DNA of 64,000 nucleotides from Olsenella uli DSM 7084 (GTDB lineage Bacteria; Actinomycetota; Coriobacteriia; Coriobacteriales; Atopobiaceae): NCBI RefSeq assembly GCF_000143845.1, contig NC_014363.1, positions 729,186 to 793,185 of the forward strand, read 5' to 3'. Shown piece by piece: positions 8,215 to 16,197 of this stretch (position 1 is its first letter; each line of letters starts with the position of its first letter). The notes under the pieces were generated by a model. It saw only the letters and a program-made list of their open reading frames with translations, ran no database searches and was not told where the DNA came from. The position numbers and the translations under genes were made by a program.

Positions 8215-9063
8215 ATGGTAAAGCTCGTCCTGACCGATATGGACAACACCCTCGTGTCGTTTCGGCATCCCGTGAGCGAGCGGGCGCTGGGTGCCATACA
8301 TAGGCTCACCGACCAGGGCGTCTTCTTCGGTCCGGCCAGCGGCCGCGACTGGGCCTCCGTGCTTGAGTCGTTTTGCTCCGACGAGGCGTGCATGCAGACG
8401 GCTCTGCTCTCCAACGGTAAGAAGATCTATGCCTACGGCACGCTCATGAACCAGACGTCCATGGACCGCGAGAGCATCGTGACCATGGCCGAGATGGTCT
8501 ACGACCTGCCGGGCGTCTATGTGAGCGGCCGCGGCGACCAGGGAGGCTTCATCTCCGGCACCACGCGCGAGAGCCTGATGGGCACCTTCTGGGGCTCCAA
8601 GCGCGCCGCAGAGCTCTGCGAGCCGCAGGACATACCGCACTGGCCCATCATCACGGCGGGGCTGCACTTCGAGGAGGGATCCGAGGGGATTGACAACGTC
8701 GCATGGGGTGACAGGGTCCGCGCGGCCTGTCCCAAGCTCGATCTCATCTCCCCCGGCTCGCGCATGTTCGATTGCGTCCCCAAGGGCTGGTCCAAGGCAT
8801 CCGGCCTGAGGGTCCTCCAGATACTCCTGGGCATCGGCAACGACGAGGTGGTCTGCTTCGGCGACTCAGACAACGACTACCAGATCCTAGCCGCGATAGA
8901 CCACTCCGTGGCCGTGGCCAACGCCAGTGACCGCGTCAGGGACGTCGCCCGCCATCACATCGGAGCATGCGAGGATGATGCGGTGGGTCGTGCCCTCCAG
9001 GACCTCGCCGAGCTAGGCGACGACGCCTTCGAGAAGTGGGACGCCGCGCGGCAGGACTCGTAG
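8215..9063 (+). CDS. HAD-superfamily (Cof-type) sugar phosphatase
   Basis: 282 aa, taking the ATG at 8215 that leads directly into VKLVLTDMDNTLVSF, the HAD motif I with the nucleophilic aspartate (D-M-D-N-T). Motif III is around GWSKASGLRVL and motif IV is CFGDSDNDY (about residues 218-226). The cap is of the C2 type, as in Cof/YidA phosphatases that hydrolyse sugar phosphates or pyridoxal phosphate. TATCAT (8188-8193) is a possible -10. It ends 12 bp before the convergent GH32 gene. The exact substrate cannot be read from sequence. Confidence 0.9.
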   Translation: MVKLVLTDMDNTLVSFRHPVSERALGAIHRLTDQGVFFGPASGRDWASVLESFCSDEACMQTALLSNGKKIYAYGTLMNQTSMDRESIVTMAEMVYDLPGVYVSGRGDQGGFISGTTRESLMGTFWGSKRAAELCEPQDIPHWPIITAGLHFEEGSEGIDNVAWGDRVRAACPKLDLISPGSRMFDCVPKGWSKASGLRVLQILLGIGNDEVVCFGDSDNDYQILAAIDHSVAVANASDRVRDVARHHIGACEDDAVGRALQDLAELGDDAFEKWDAARQDS

Positions 9064-9075
9064 GCGTCAGGTGCG

Positions 9076-10557
9076 TCAGGCCTGGTCGTCGGCCTTGTTC
9101 CAGCCGGGCAGCCGGAGGTCGGGGGCTATGGCCGTGGCGTACATCTCGGTCATGGCGTCGCTCAGGGGGTAGACGAAGGAGCGCTCGGCCTCCAGCGAGG
9201 TCTCTATCGTGAGGCTGGGCCTCTGGGCGGGGAACCACCTGCTCGAGAAGACCTCGGTGCCCCCGTTGGCGTAGATCTCTACGACGGAGCCATCCACGAG
9301 CACGCGCAGGCTCGAGAGCCGCTGCAGGCGTATGAAGCGGTCCGCGCGGCCGGCCGCCGTCTCCTTGTTGAGGTAGTTGATGGCGAGGCGGCCCTGCACA
9401 TAGCTGATCTGGAACGTGTCATCGAGCGTGAGCGTGCCCACCACGGAGCTGATGTGCTCGAGCGAGATGTCCGCAAGGCGCCCCTCGACCTCCAGGGGCT
9501 CGTGCTCGCGCAGCACCTGCTGCGTCTGGCGCAGCTGCCGCAGCTCCGGCACGGGGTTCTGCCTGAGCAGACCCGTCTCCTCGTCGCGCGTGACCACGCG
9601 GGGTACGGTGAGGCAGTGCCACCAGCCGAGCTCGTCGGGCTCGGCCGAGTAGTTCCTGTCAAAGGTGCCGAGCCAGCCCACCAGTATCCAACGGCCTTGC
9701 TCGTCCTGGAAGGTCTGTGGCGCGTAGAAGTCGTGCCCGTGGTCCCACTCCATGAAGTCGCGTTCGTCCACCTCGCTCGTCTCGAGGATGCTCTCTGCCA
9801 GCGGGATGTAGCCCGACTGCCACATGTTCTGCCAGCGGTCGTAGAGGCTGGGCAGGCCCTGCGGGTTGATGGAGAGGTAGTCGTGGCCGTCTATCTGCAC
9901 GATGTTGGGGCACTCCCACACGTAGCCGAAGAAGTAGCGGGGACTGATGGAGCGGCGGAAGGTCCAGTCGTAGCCATCTTGGGAGTCGTAGAGCAGGACC
10001 ATGCCGTGGCTGTCTATGTGGCGCGCCCCCAGCAGCATGTGGAGGCTGCCCCCCTGCTCCCACACCTTGGGGTCGCGGACGTGCGTGCTGCAGATCTCGG
10101 GATAGTCCTCGGCACGGATGACCACGCGCTTCTCGGTGAACCGCCTTCCGTCCTCGCTCTCCACCGTTATCTCGTTGGCCTGGCGGCCGTCGTAGACGAA
10201 GTCGAAGTCCTTCTCGTTGTGGTCGGGGTCGGGGCTTATGACGTTGCCGGTGTAGAACACGCGCATCTTGTCGCCGCCGTCGGAGGCGGTGCCCTTCTCG
10301 ACATAGGTGGTGCCAGAGAAGACGCCGTGGCGGTCCTCGGGGATGCTGGGCTCCAGGGGCACGCCGTCGTAGCTCCAGTGGACGAGGTCGTTGCTCGAGA
10401 AGGCACCCCAGCCCTTCTGGTCCACCTCGGGCCAACCGTGGTCGTACTGGTAGAAGATGTGGTAGACGCCCCGGAACTGGCAGCACCCATTGGGGTCGTT
10501 GAGCCAGGCGCGGGGGGAGCGCAGGTGGAACCCGACGCTCCATGTGCTCTTGGGCAT
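9076..10557 (-). CDS. Glycoside hydrolase family 32 beta-fructosidase / sucrose-6-phosphate hydrolase
   Basis: 493 aa, starting at the ATG at 10557 preceded by GAGGAAGAGGAG. GH32 hallmarks are in order: WLNDPNG with the nucleophile Asp (about residue 20), FSGT (about 80), RDP (about 160) and ECP with the acid/base Glu (about 214). A C-terminal beta-sandwich follows. There is no signal peptide, so it acts in the cytoplasm on imported sucrose, sucrose-6-phosphate or fructo-oligosaccharides. No PTS or transporter gene is adjacent. A promoter with a palindrome over its -10 lies upstream at 10637-10669. Confidence 0.93.
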   Translation of the reverse strand: MPKSTWSVGFHLRSPRAWLNDPNGCCQFRGVYHIFYQYDHGWPEVDQKGWGAFSSNDLVHWSYDGVPLEPSIPEDRHGVFSGTTYVEKGTASDGGDKMRVFYTGNVISPDPDHNEKDFDFVYDGRQANEITVESEDGRRFTEKRVVIRAEDYPEICSTHVRDPKVWEQGGSLHMLLGARHIDSHGMVLLYDSQDGYDWTFRRSISPRYFFGYVWECPNIVQIDGHDYLSINPQGLPSLYDRWQNMWQSGYIPLAESILETSEVDERDFMEWDHGHDFYAPQTFQDEQGRWILVGWLGTFDRNYSAEPDELGWWHCLTVPRVVTRDEETGLLRQNPVPELRQLRQTQQVLREHEPLEVEGRLADISLEHISSVVGTLTLDDTFQISYVQGRLAINYLNKETAAGRADRFIRLQRLSSLRVLVDGSVVEIYANGGTEVFSSRWFPAQRPSLTIETSLEAERSFVYPLSDAMTEMYATAIAPDLRLPGWNKADDQA

Positions 10558-10636
10558 GACGGTGCTCCTCTTCCTCGTCCTGTCCCGCGGAGTGCGATGA
10601 CACACCGACTATACGTTACTGCGGGAGGAGGTGGCG

Positions 10637-10648
10637 TCTCATATGAGA
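10637..10648. promoter_or_regulatory. Palindromic operator at the GH32 promoter
   Basis: TCTCATATGAGA is a perfect 12-bp palindrome that includes the predicted -10 hexamer of the GH32 promoter. The position suits a repressor site, perhaps for a sugar-responsive regulator. No regulator gene is adjacent. Confidence 0.5.
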
Positions 10649-10669
10649 ACGATTCCATAGATGCGTCAA
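10641..10669 (-). promoter_or_regulatory. Promoter of the GH32 gene
   Basis: On the minus strand TTGACG (10669-10664) and TCATAT (10646-10641) are separated by 17 bp. The start codon lies 84 bp downstream. Confidence 0.55.
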
Positions 10670-10916
10670 ACGCGGCTGTCAAGATCGGCTGCCGCCACTT
10701 CGACGCCGCGCAGGCCTACGGCAACGAGCGCGAGGTGGGCGAGGGGGGGAGGGGGCGTTCGTGCCTCGGGCGTCGACCGCGAGAAGCCCTTCGTGACCTC
10801 CAACGCCGACGTGGACTTCGAGATATCCGCAGAGGACCTTGTCCCTGCTCCCGCAAGCGCGTTTTGCAGTGCGGTTCCCTGCCATGGCGGCAGTGCCCAT
10901 GGTGGCGGAAGGCCCC

Positions 10917-11004
10917 GTGCACCCATTTTGAAAATGGATGCACGAGGTCTCTGGTGACCTGCACCTTTACGAGAGCCATGCATCCGTTTTCCATTTGTGT
11001 GCAC
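10917..11004. repeat. Two related 27-bp imperfect palindromes
   Basis: GTGCACCCATTTT (10917-10929) pairs with AAAATGGATGCAC (10931-10943) with one mismatch around a central G. A second 27-bp element at 10978-11004 begins ATGCATCCGTTTT and ends ATTTGTGTGCAC, matching the first over much of its length. The two copies are 34 bp apart. They could be operators or a small mobile palindrome. Confidence 0.6.
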
Positions 11005-11022
11005 GGCTGACGGCCGTCAGCC
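11005..11022. repeat. 18-bp perfect palindrome
   Basis: GGCTGACGG and CCGTCAGCC form an uninterrupted palindrome directly after the second 27-bp element. It has no T-run and no loop, so it is a weak terminator candidate at best. The remaining sequence to 11269 shows no gene. Confidence 0.5.
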
Positions 11023-11269
11023 CATGGACGACGGTCGACGGCCCGTGGCCGGACGATGGCTGCCCCTTAGCGCCACTCGTCCGCTTTCGTCACTGATTCG
11101 GACCGCTCGCCCGCACTGGCACATCCGCTGGCGGAACGGGGGATCCTTCTCGTCCCCGGACAGATCGTCACATGCCTAGGATTGCTCTCACCGTCTCGCC
11201 TCCCTCGTATGTTTGCCGACAAGGGCCTCGACCGTCCGGATTGCGGCAACGCAAGCGAAGGGAGTTCGT

Positions 11270-11695
11270 ATGTTCGACGTCATCCTCGTTTCTCACGGGT
11301 CCTTTGCCCGGGCGGTCCTCGAGTCTGCCGAGCTCATCTGTGGCGATCAGGAACGCGTGAAGACCTACGGCCTCCATCTGGGCGAGTCTGTCGACGTGTT
11401 CCGCGATATGGTTCGCGGGGGCATTGCCGAGAGCCTGACCAGGGGAGAGGTGCTGGTTCTCTCTGACATCCAGTCCGGCAGCCCCTTTAACGTTACCTGC
11501 GCGGCGATGGGGGACATGGCCTTTCACCACGTTACGGGCATGAACCTCCCGATGGTCATCGAGGCTCTCGTGGACCGCGTCGACCTCCCCATCGGCGAGG
11601 TCGTCTCCAACGCCCTCGCACTGGGGGCCTCCAGCATGGCAGATGTGAACGCACTCGTGAACCTCGACAGCGAAGTCGAGGATGATGACGAGTAA
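11270..11695 (+). CDS. PTS mannose-family EIIA component
   Basis: 141 aa, starting at the ATG at 11270 behind AAGCGAAGGGAG. It is a single-domain EIIA of the mannose/sorbose family. The phosphorylated histidine is H9 in DVILVSHGSFA. The fold motifs EVLVLSDIQSGSPFNVT and NLPMVIEAL are present. It accepts phosphate from HPr and passes it to EIIB (next gene). It opens the seven-gene catabolic locus but is separated from EIIB by 238 bp, which leaves room for a second promoter. The C-terminus is acidic (EVEDDDE). Confidence 0.92.
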   Translation: MFDVILVSHGSFARAVLESAELICGDQERVKTYGLHLGESVDVFRDMVRGGIAESLTRGEVLVLSDIQSGSPFNVTCAAMGDMAFHHVTGMNLPMVIEALVDRVDLPIGEVVSNALALGASSMADVNALVNLDSEVEDDDE

Positions 11696-11810
11696 CCGTT
11701 CATCGGCATCTCTCCGCGCCTCCTGCAGCATCCAATGAGACCGGCTTGGCCTCCCACACCGCAGCTTGTCCTTTATACGGCACGTAAGAACCCAAGGTAC
11801 AGCCATTTAG

Positions 11811-11847
11811 ATTGTATGCACATACGTGCAGAACATACGTGAACAAT
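11811..11847. promoter_or_regulatory. Candidate SorC-type operator region upstream of EIIB
   Basis: This stretch starts with ATTGT and ends with ACAAT. Inside are GTATG-CA-CATAC (11814-11825) and a second ATACGTG copy, so ACATACGTG-N-A occurs twice 13 bp apart. An inverted repeat with a similar CATA half-site (ACATAT-N9-ATATGT, 18435-18455) precedes the sorC-type regulator gene. The site is a plausible target of that regulator but is not proven. Confidence 0.35.
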
Positions 11848-11933
11848 AGATGCTAGCTTATTTGACAAGGCAATCCGAACGGTCGAGTGGCAGCGGTTTG
11901 GTCGGTCGCGTGGAGGCAGATTGGAGAGGAACC

Positions 11934-12422
11934 GTGAAGGACTTGGTGCTTGTTCGAATTGACGATCGCCTGATTCACGGGCAGATCGCTACGCAGTGGC
12001 TCAAAACCACGCACGCCAACAAGGTGCTCGTGATGGACGACGCCCTTCCTGACAATGCTTTTCAGGTGCGCATCCTCAAGGCTGCCGCGCCGTCCGGCAT
12101 CAAGGTTGTCGTCAAGGACGTCGAGGGGGGAGTTGCCTGGTGTCTCCGAGAGCCCAAGGAGGACGAGAGGGTCATGGTTCTCGTCAAGGTGCCCGAGACG
12201 ATCGAGGCGCTCATCGACGGGGGGATTTCGCTGCACGACGTGATTCTGGGAGGCATGGGATTCAAAGAGGGGAGGTCGCGCATCAACAGAAACGTCTCCG
12301 CAAGCCCGGAGGAGGTCGAATGCATGCAGAGAATCGTTGCCAGGGGGACGAGGATTCTCTATCAACTCGTCCCCTCGGACGCTCCAAAGGACCTGAACAA
12401 CGTCCTAGCAGAGAGGGAGTAG
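11934..12422 (+). CDS. PTS mannose-family EIIB component
   Basis: 162 aa, with GTG start (11934) behind GGAGAGGA. The phosphorylatable histidine is H15 in RIDDRLIHGQIA, the signature of the mannose/fructose/sorbose EIIB family. It transfers phosphate from EIIA to the incoming sugar bound by IIC/IID. Later conserved elements include LVMDDALPDNAFQVRILKAA and ISLHDVILGGMGF. It ends 3 bp before the IIC gene, with which it is certainly co-transcribed. Confidence 0.93.
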   Translation: MKDLVLVRIDDRLIHGQIATQWLKTTHANKVLVMDDALPDNAFQVRILKAAAPSGIKVVVKDVEGGVAWCLREPKEDERVMVLVKVPETIEALIDGGISLHDVILGGMGFKEGRSRINRNVSASPEEVECMQRIVARGTRILYQLVPSDAPKDLNNVLAERE

Positions 12423-12425
12423 GTC

Positions 12426-13208
12426 ATGAGCTTTCTTCAAGCGCTTTTGTGTGGCATCTTCTACTACCTAAATGCCGGTCCCTGGATTGTCGGCGGTGGC
12501 TACTACACCTTCGGAAAGCCGCTCGTCCTAGGTTTCTTCGTTGGGCTCGTCCTCGGCGATCCCGTCCAGGGCACCATCGTTGGCGCGACCATCCAGCTTA
12601 TCTACTTAGGCGTCATGTCAACGGGTGGCTCCTATCCTGCCGATCCCGCCCTCGCCGGAATCGTAGGTACCGCCGCAGCGATCTCTGGAGGCCTCTCGGC
12701 GCCCGAGGCGGTCGCCATTGCCATTCCCGTTGGCCTCGCCGGTACCGTCCTGTTCAACCTCCGCATGCTCTCCGCCGTCCCCTTCACGCACATGGCCGAC
12801 AAGGCAGCTGAGAAGGGCGACACCAAGGGCGTGTTTCTCGCCAACGTGGTCGGTGCCCAGGTTGCGCTTGCGGCCATCTATGTCATTCCCTGCACCATCA
12901 TCTGCATGTTCGGCGTCGACGCCATCTCTGGCCTGATCAACGCCCTTGCTGGCACCACGTTTATCAGAGTCCTCGGCGTTGTGGGCGGCGTGCTCTCCGT
13001 GGTCGGCATCGCGATGAACATGAAAGCCATCTTCAAAGGAGATGCCATCCCGTTCTTCTTCATCGGGTTCCTCATGGTTGTGTACTTCAGCCTAAACATG
13101 CTCTCGCTTTCCTGCTTTGCCCTGCTCTTCGCGGCTGTCTATGCCAATCTCAAGGAGGGTGGCCTTGCTGCGCCCGCCATCGCTGAGGGGGATGATGACG
13201 ATGAGTGA
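12426..13208 (+). CDS. PTS mannose-family EIIC component
   Basis: 260 aa. It is the membrane channel subunit, with about seven to eight hydrophobic segments and the family elements LVLGDPVQGTIVGATIQLIYLG, split across the second membrane region, and GGSYPADPALAGIVGTA. The C-terminus is an acidic tail (EGDDDDE). It forms the sugar translocation complex with IID in the cytoplasmic membrane. The stop codon overlaps the IID start. The substrate cannot be predicted from the sequence. Confidence 0.93.
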   Translation: MSFLQALLCGIFYYLNAGPWIVGGGYYTFGKPLVLGFFVGLVLGDPVQGTIVGATIQLIYLGVMSTGGSYPADPALAGIVGTAAAISGGLSAPEAVAIAIPVGLAGTVLFNLRMLSAVPFTHMADKAAEKGDTKGVFLANVVGAQVALAAIYVIPCTIICMFGVDAISGLINALAGTTFIRVLGVVGGVLSVVGIAMNMKAIFKGDAIPFFFIGFLMVVYFSLNMLSLSCFALLFAAVYANLKEGGLAAPAIAEGDDDDE

Positions 13209-14031
13209 CGAGATCAAGAGGGTTCCCGCAAAAGCCATGCACAAGTCCTTCTGGAACTGGCTCGTCTTCGCTCACTCCTGTTACAACTACGAGAGGCTCC
13301 AGGGAACGGGCTTCCTCTACGCCATGTGTCCGATCATCGATGCCCTCTACGCGAAGGATGACGTCGAGGGCCGTCGGAAGGCCATGCAGCGCCACACCGC
13401 CTTCTTCAATACCGAGGTACGTCTCGGCGGTGCCATCGTGGGTCTGACCGCCGCCATGGAGGAGCGCATCGCCGCCGGTGAGATTGAGCTTGCCGACGAT
13501 CTCATGCCCTCCGTCAAGTACGGCCTCATGGGACCGATCGCCGGTGTCGGTGACACCATCATACAGGCGGTCCTCTCACCAATCCTGCTCTCCCTCTGCA
13601 TTGGCCTTGCTATGGATGGCAACGTCGCCGGCCCCCTGCTCTATCTAGCAATGTTTGTTGCGCTCCTCGTCGTCATGGGCCGGCACTCCTTTCAGCTCGG
13701 CTATAAGAAGGGCGACGAGGCGATCATGGGGCTTCTCGAGAGCGGCCTTATCAACAAGCTCATCACCGCCGCGGGTATCATGGGCTGCACCGTCATGGGT
13801 GCGCTTGTGGCCAACTACGTTTCCCTAAGCACCACCATCAACCTCGAACTCACAACGGGTGCCTTTGACCTGCAGGCCGACGTCTTTGACGCCATCATGC
13901 CCAAGGCGCTTCCACTGGCGCTTGCGCTCTTCGTCTATTGGCTGATGGACAAGAGGGGCGTCTCCGCCCTGAGGATGATGGCCTACCTCATCTTCGGTGG
14001 CATCGTCCTTGGCTACCTGGGAATCGTCTAG
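13201..14031 (+). CDS. PTS mannose-family EIID component
   Basis: 276 aa. Three ATG codons (13192, 13195 and 13201) are in frame. GAGGGGG at 13185-13191 has sensible spacing (9 bp) only to 13201, which I choose, and the gene overlaps the IIC stop. The protein has the IID pattern: NWLVFAHSCYNYERLQGTGFLYAM near the N-terminus, RHTAFFNTEVRLGGAIVGLTAAMEE (conserved core), GPIAGVGDTIIQAV, and C-terminal membrane segments ending LIFGGIVLGYLGIV. It completes the PTS permease. Confidence 0.93.
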   Translation: MSDEIKRVPAKAMHKSFWNWLVFAHSCYNYERLQGTGFLYAMCPIIDALYAKDDVEGRRKAMQRHTAFFNTEVRLGGAIVGLTAAMEERIAAGEIELADDLMPSVKYGLMGPIAGVGDTIIQAVLSPILLSLCIGLAMDGNVAGPLLYLAMFVALLVVMGRHSFQLGYKKGDEAIMGLLESGLINKLITAAGIMGCTVMGALVANYVSLSTTINLELTTGAFDLQADVFDAIMPKALPLALALFVYWLMDKRGVSALRMMAYLIFGGIVLGYLGIV

Positions 14032-14144
14032 CCCTGCGGCTGTCTCTGCGGACAAACCCATCCACAATCTAACGACTCTTCCCGACGCATGTCACTGTTT
14101 GGGTCCGTGCGCCTTGCGGACCTGCCTACCGAAAGGGGATCCCC

Positions 14145-15188
14145 ATGGAAAAGATGAAGGTTGTCGCAATCACGGCGGAGCGCGAGACTGCCGTCTGCGA
14201 GATCGAAAAACCCGAGCCCGGTCCTGGCCAGGTGTTGGTCCACCTTCACGCCTGTGCGCTGTGCACCTTTGAACAGCGTGTTTTCACACAGGTGACGAAG
14301 AAGGAGCTGCCCTATGTCGGCGGCCACGAGTGTGCGGGCGTCATCGAGGGCCTGGGGGAGGACGTTGACCCGGAGGAGTATCCGATGGGCCAGAAGGTCG
14401 CCGTCCGCGTCCTGCAGAACTGCGGCCACTGCCCTGAGTGCCGCAAAGGCGAGGAGAACCTCTGCCGCAACTCCTACAAGAAGTCTGCGGCATCCGCCGG
14501 CAAGCTCCTGCCCAACGGCCTCGGCGAGTACATGGCCGTCGACGAGGGCCAGGTCTACAAGATGGCCAATAATCTGCCCTACGAGCAGGCTGTCCTTGCT
14601 GAGCCCTTCGCCTGTTGCGTCAACAGCGTCGAGCGCGGGAACATCCACCTGGGTGACGATGTGGTGGTCCTTGGCGGCGGCGTGATGGGCATCCTCCACG
14701 TCATCATCGCCAAGCTGTACGGTGCCCGCGTCATCCTGAGCGAGCCTGATCCGGCACGCCTCGAGATGGCAAAGCGCTATGGCTGCGATGTGGTTATCAA
14801 CCCCAAAGAGGTCGATGCCGTCGAGGAGGTCATGCGCCTCACGGATGGCGAGGGTGCAAACGCTGTCTTCAACACGACATCCGTCACCGCTCTTTCGGCT
14901 CAGGGCATTAAGATGCTTGCGCTCATGGGCACCTTCGTCCAGTACTCAAGCATGCATCCCGATGAACCCGTAGAGCTCTCCATGAACTCCATCCACAACG
15001 CGGAAATCGTGATTACGGGATCGAAGTCCCCCTCGGTCAAGGCCTTCGAAGCTAGCACGAGGATCCTCTCCAAGATGCTCGTCGACCTCACCCCGCTGCT
15101 CACGGAGTCCTATCCCATGGAGGACGCCACCAAGGCCTTCGAGCGGGCCTGCTCCATGGACACCTACCGCGTCATGGTCAAGTGGTAG
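14145..15188 (+). CDS. Zinc-dependent medium-chain alcohol/polyol dehydrogenase
   Basis: 347 aa, ATG at 14145 behind GAAAGGGG. Catalytic zinc ligands are C40 (CALCTFE) and the GHE motif near residue 65. The structural zinc lobe is CGHCPECRKGEENLC at about 91-105. The Rossmann motif is VVVLGGGVMG at about 174-183, followed by an acidic residue (SEPDPARLEMAKRYGCD), which favours NAD. Relatives include sorbitol and galactitol-1-phosphate dehydrogenases. Placed after PTS genes, it most likely oxidises the phosphorylated polyol or sugar delivered by the permease. Confidence 0.85.
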   Translation: MEKMKVVAITAERETAVCEIEKPEPGPGQVLVHLHACALCTFEQRVFTQVTKKELPYVGGHECAGVIEGLGEDVDPEEYPMGQKVAVRVLQNCGHCPECRKGEENLCRNSYKKSAASAGKLLPNGLGEYMAVDEGQVYKMANNLPYEQAVLAEPFACCVNSVERGNIHLGDDVVVLGGGVMGILHVIIAKLYGARVILSEPDPARLEMAKRYGCDVVINPKEVDAVEEVMRLTDGEGANAVFNTTSVTALSAQGIKMLALMGTFVQYSSMHPDEPVELSMNSIHNAEIVITGSKSPSVKAFEASTRILSKMLVDLTPLLTESYPMEDATKAFERACSMDTYRVMVKW

Positions 15189-15218
15189 CAGATCGGCTGC
15201 CCTGAAGGGAGAAACCGC

Positions 15219-16058
15219 ATGTACACCTCAATGATTGGCTTGATGAAGGATGCCCGCAAGAATAGCTACTGCATCCCCGCCTGCGCCGTCGAGAACGAGC
15301 ATTCCGTGAGGGCGATCCTCAACGCCGCCGAGGAGAAGAACTCCCCTGTTATCCTCATCTCGCTTTTCAAGGTCAACCCCGACATTAACATGTGGGGCAG
15401 GATCGTCGAGGACATGGCTCTGCGCGTAAGCGTTCCGGTGGCCCTCTGCCAGGACCACGGCGGCACCTTCGGAGAGGCCATGAGGGCCATCCATGCTGGC
15501 TTCACGGACGTCATGGTCGACCGATCGTCGCTGCCCTTTGACGAGAATGCCGGGCAAGTCGCAGAGATTGTCAGGGTCGCCCACGCCTGCGGCGTCGGTG
15601 TCGAGGCTGAGCTCGGGCACGTCGGCATCGGGACTGTTGACGACTCCCTCTACACCCAGCCCGACCAGGCTGTCAAGTTCTGCGAGCTCACAGGTTGTGA
15701 TGCGCTCGCCGTGGCCATCGGCACCACGCATGGCGTCTACAAGAATGGCAACCCGCACCTGGAGTTGGAGCTTCTCAAGGAACTCGACGAGGTCGTGCCC
15801 GTCCCGCTCGTTCTGCATGGGGGTAGCGGCACAGGTGACGATGCCCTCGCCATGGCGAGCAAGATGGGCATCACCAAGCTCAACCTCTCCAACGACCTTA
15901 AGAGGGGCGCCATCAAAGAGCTCTTCTCCTTGGGTAACGACCTGATGGGCATGGGTGCCTACCAGATGTACCCGAGGCTCACCAAGGGCTACCAGGAGGT
16001 GGCGGCGCACTACATGGATGTCACCGGCTCCACCGGCAAGGCAGACAACTTCCGATAG
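15219..16058 (+). CDS. Class II ketose-(bis)phosphate aldolase
   Basis: 279 aa. It belongs to the zinc-dependent FbaA/GatY/KbaY family: ALCQDHGGTF with the catalytic Asp and a zinc His (about residues 77-86), VEAELGHVG with the ligand Glu, AIGTTHGVY and VLHGGSG with the remaining zinc histidines. NLSNDLK corresponds to the phosphate-binding NVNTDL motif seen in the fba gene of this window, but is changed. It cleaves a ketose phosphate to a triose phosphate and an aldehyde. It is clearly distinct from the housekeeping aldolase at 27344, and its position in the PTS locus points to a dedicated substrate. Confidence 0.88.
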   Translation: MYTSMIGLMKDARKNSYCIPACAVENEHSVRAILNAAEEKNSPVILISLFKVNPDINMWGRIVEDMALRVSVPVALCQDHGGTFGEAMRAIHAGFTDVMVDRSSLPFDENAGQVAEIVRVAHACGVGVEAELGHVGIGTVDDSLYTQPDQAVKFCELTGCDALAVAIGTTHGVYKNGNPHLELELLKELDEVVPVPLVLHGGSGTGDDALAMASKMGITKLNLSNDLKRGAIKELFSLGNDLMGMGAYQMYPRLTKGYQEVAAHYMDVTGSTGKADNFR

Positions 16059-16197
16059 ACCATTGGTCGGGCTGGAGCGGGAACGTGTGCCCCTGCTCCA
16101 TCTGGTCTCTGAAGGGGTGCAGGCTTGGTTTCCCTGATTGGCTCAGACTGCCTGCTCCAGCTGGTCGCATCAAGGCTCGGTGACGAGGTGAGGCGCT

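Larger units (their letters stand above)
10625..10850 (+). pseudogene. Aldo/keto reductase relic
   Basis: Between the GH32 gene and the PTS locus, translation gives AAVKIGCRHFDAAQAYGNER followed by EVGEG in one frame, then ASGVDREKPFVTSN in another. These match the N-terminal part of aldo/keto reductases (a GYRHFDTA..YGNE..VG pattern followed by SGVDREELFVTTK). The active-site Asp and Tyr positions are present, but the frame shifts at a run of seven G (10742-10750 region) and most of the roughly 270-residue protein is absent. It is a decayed fragment. The GH32 promoter now lies within its 5' part. Confidence 0.75.
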
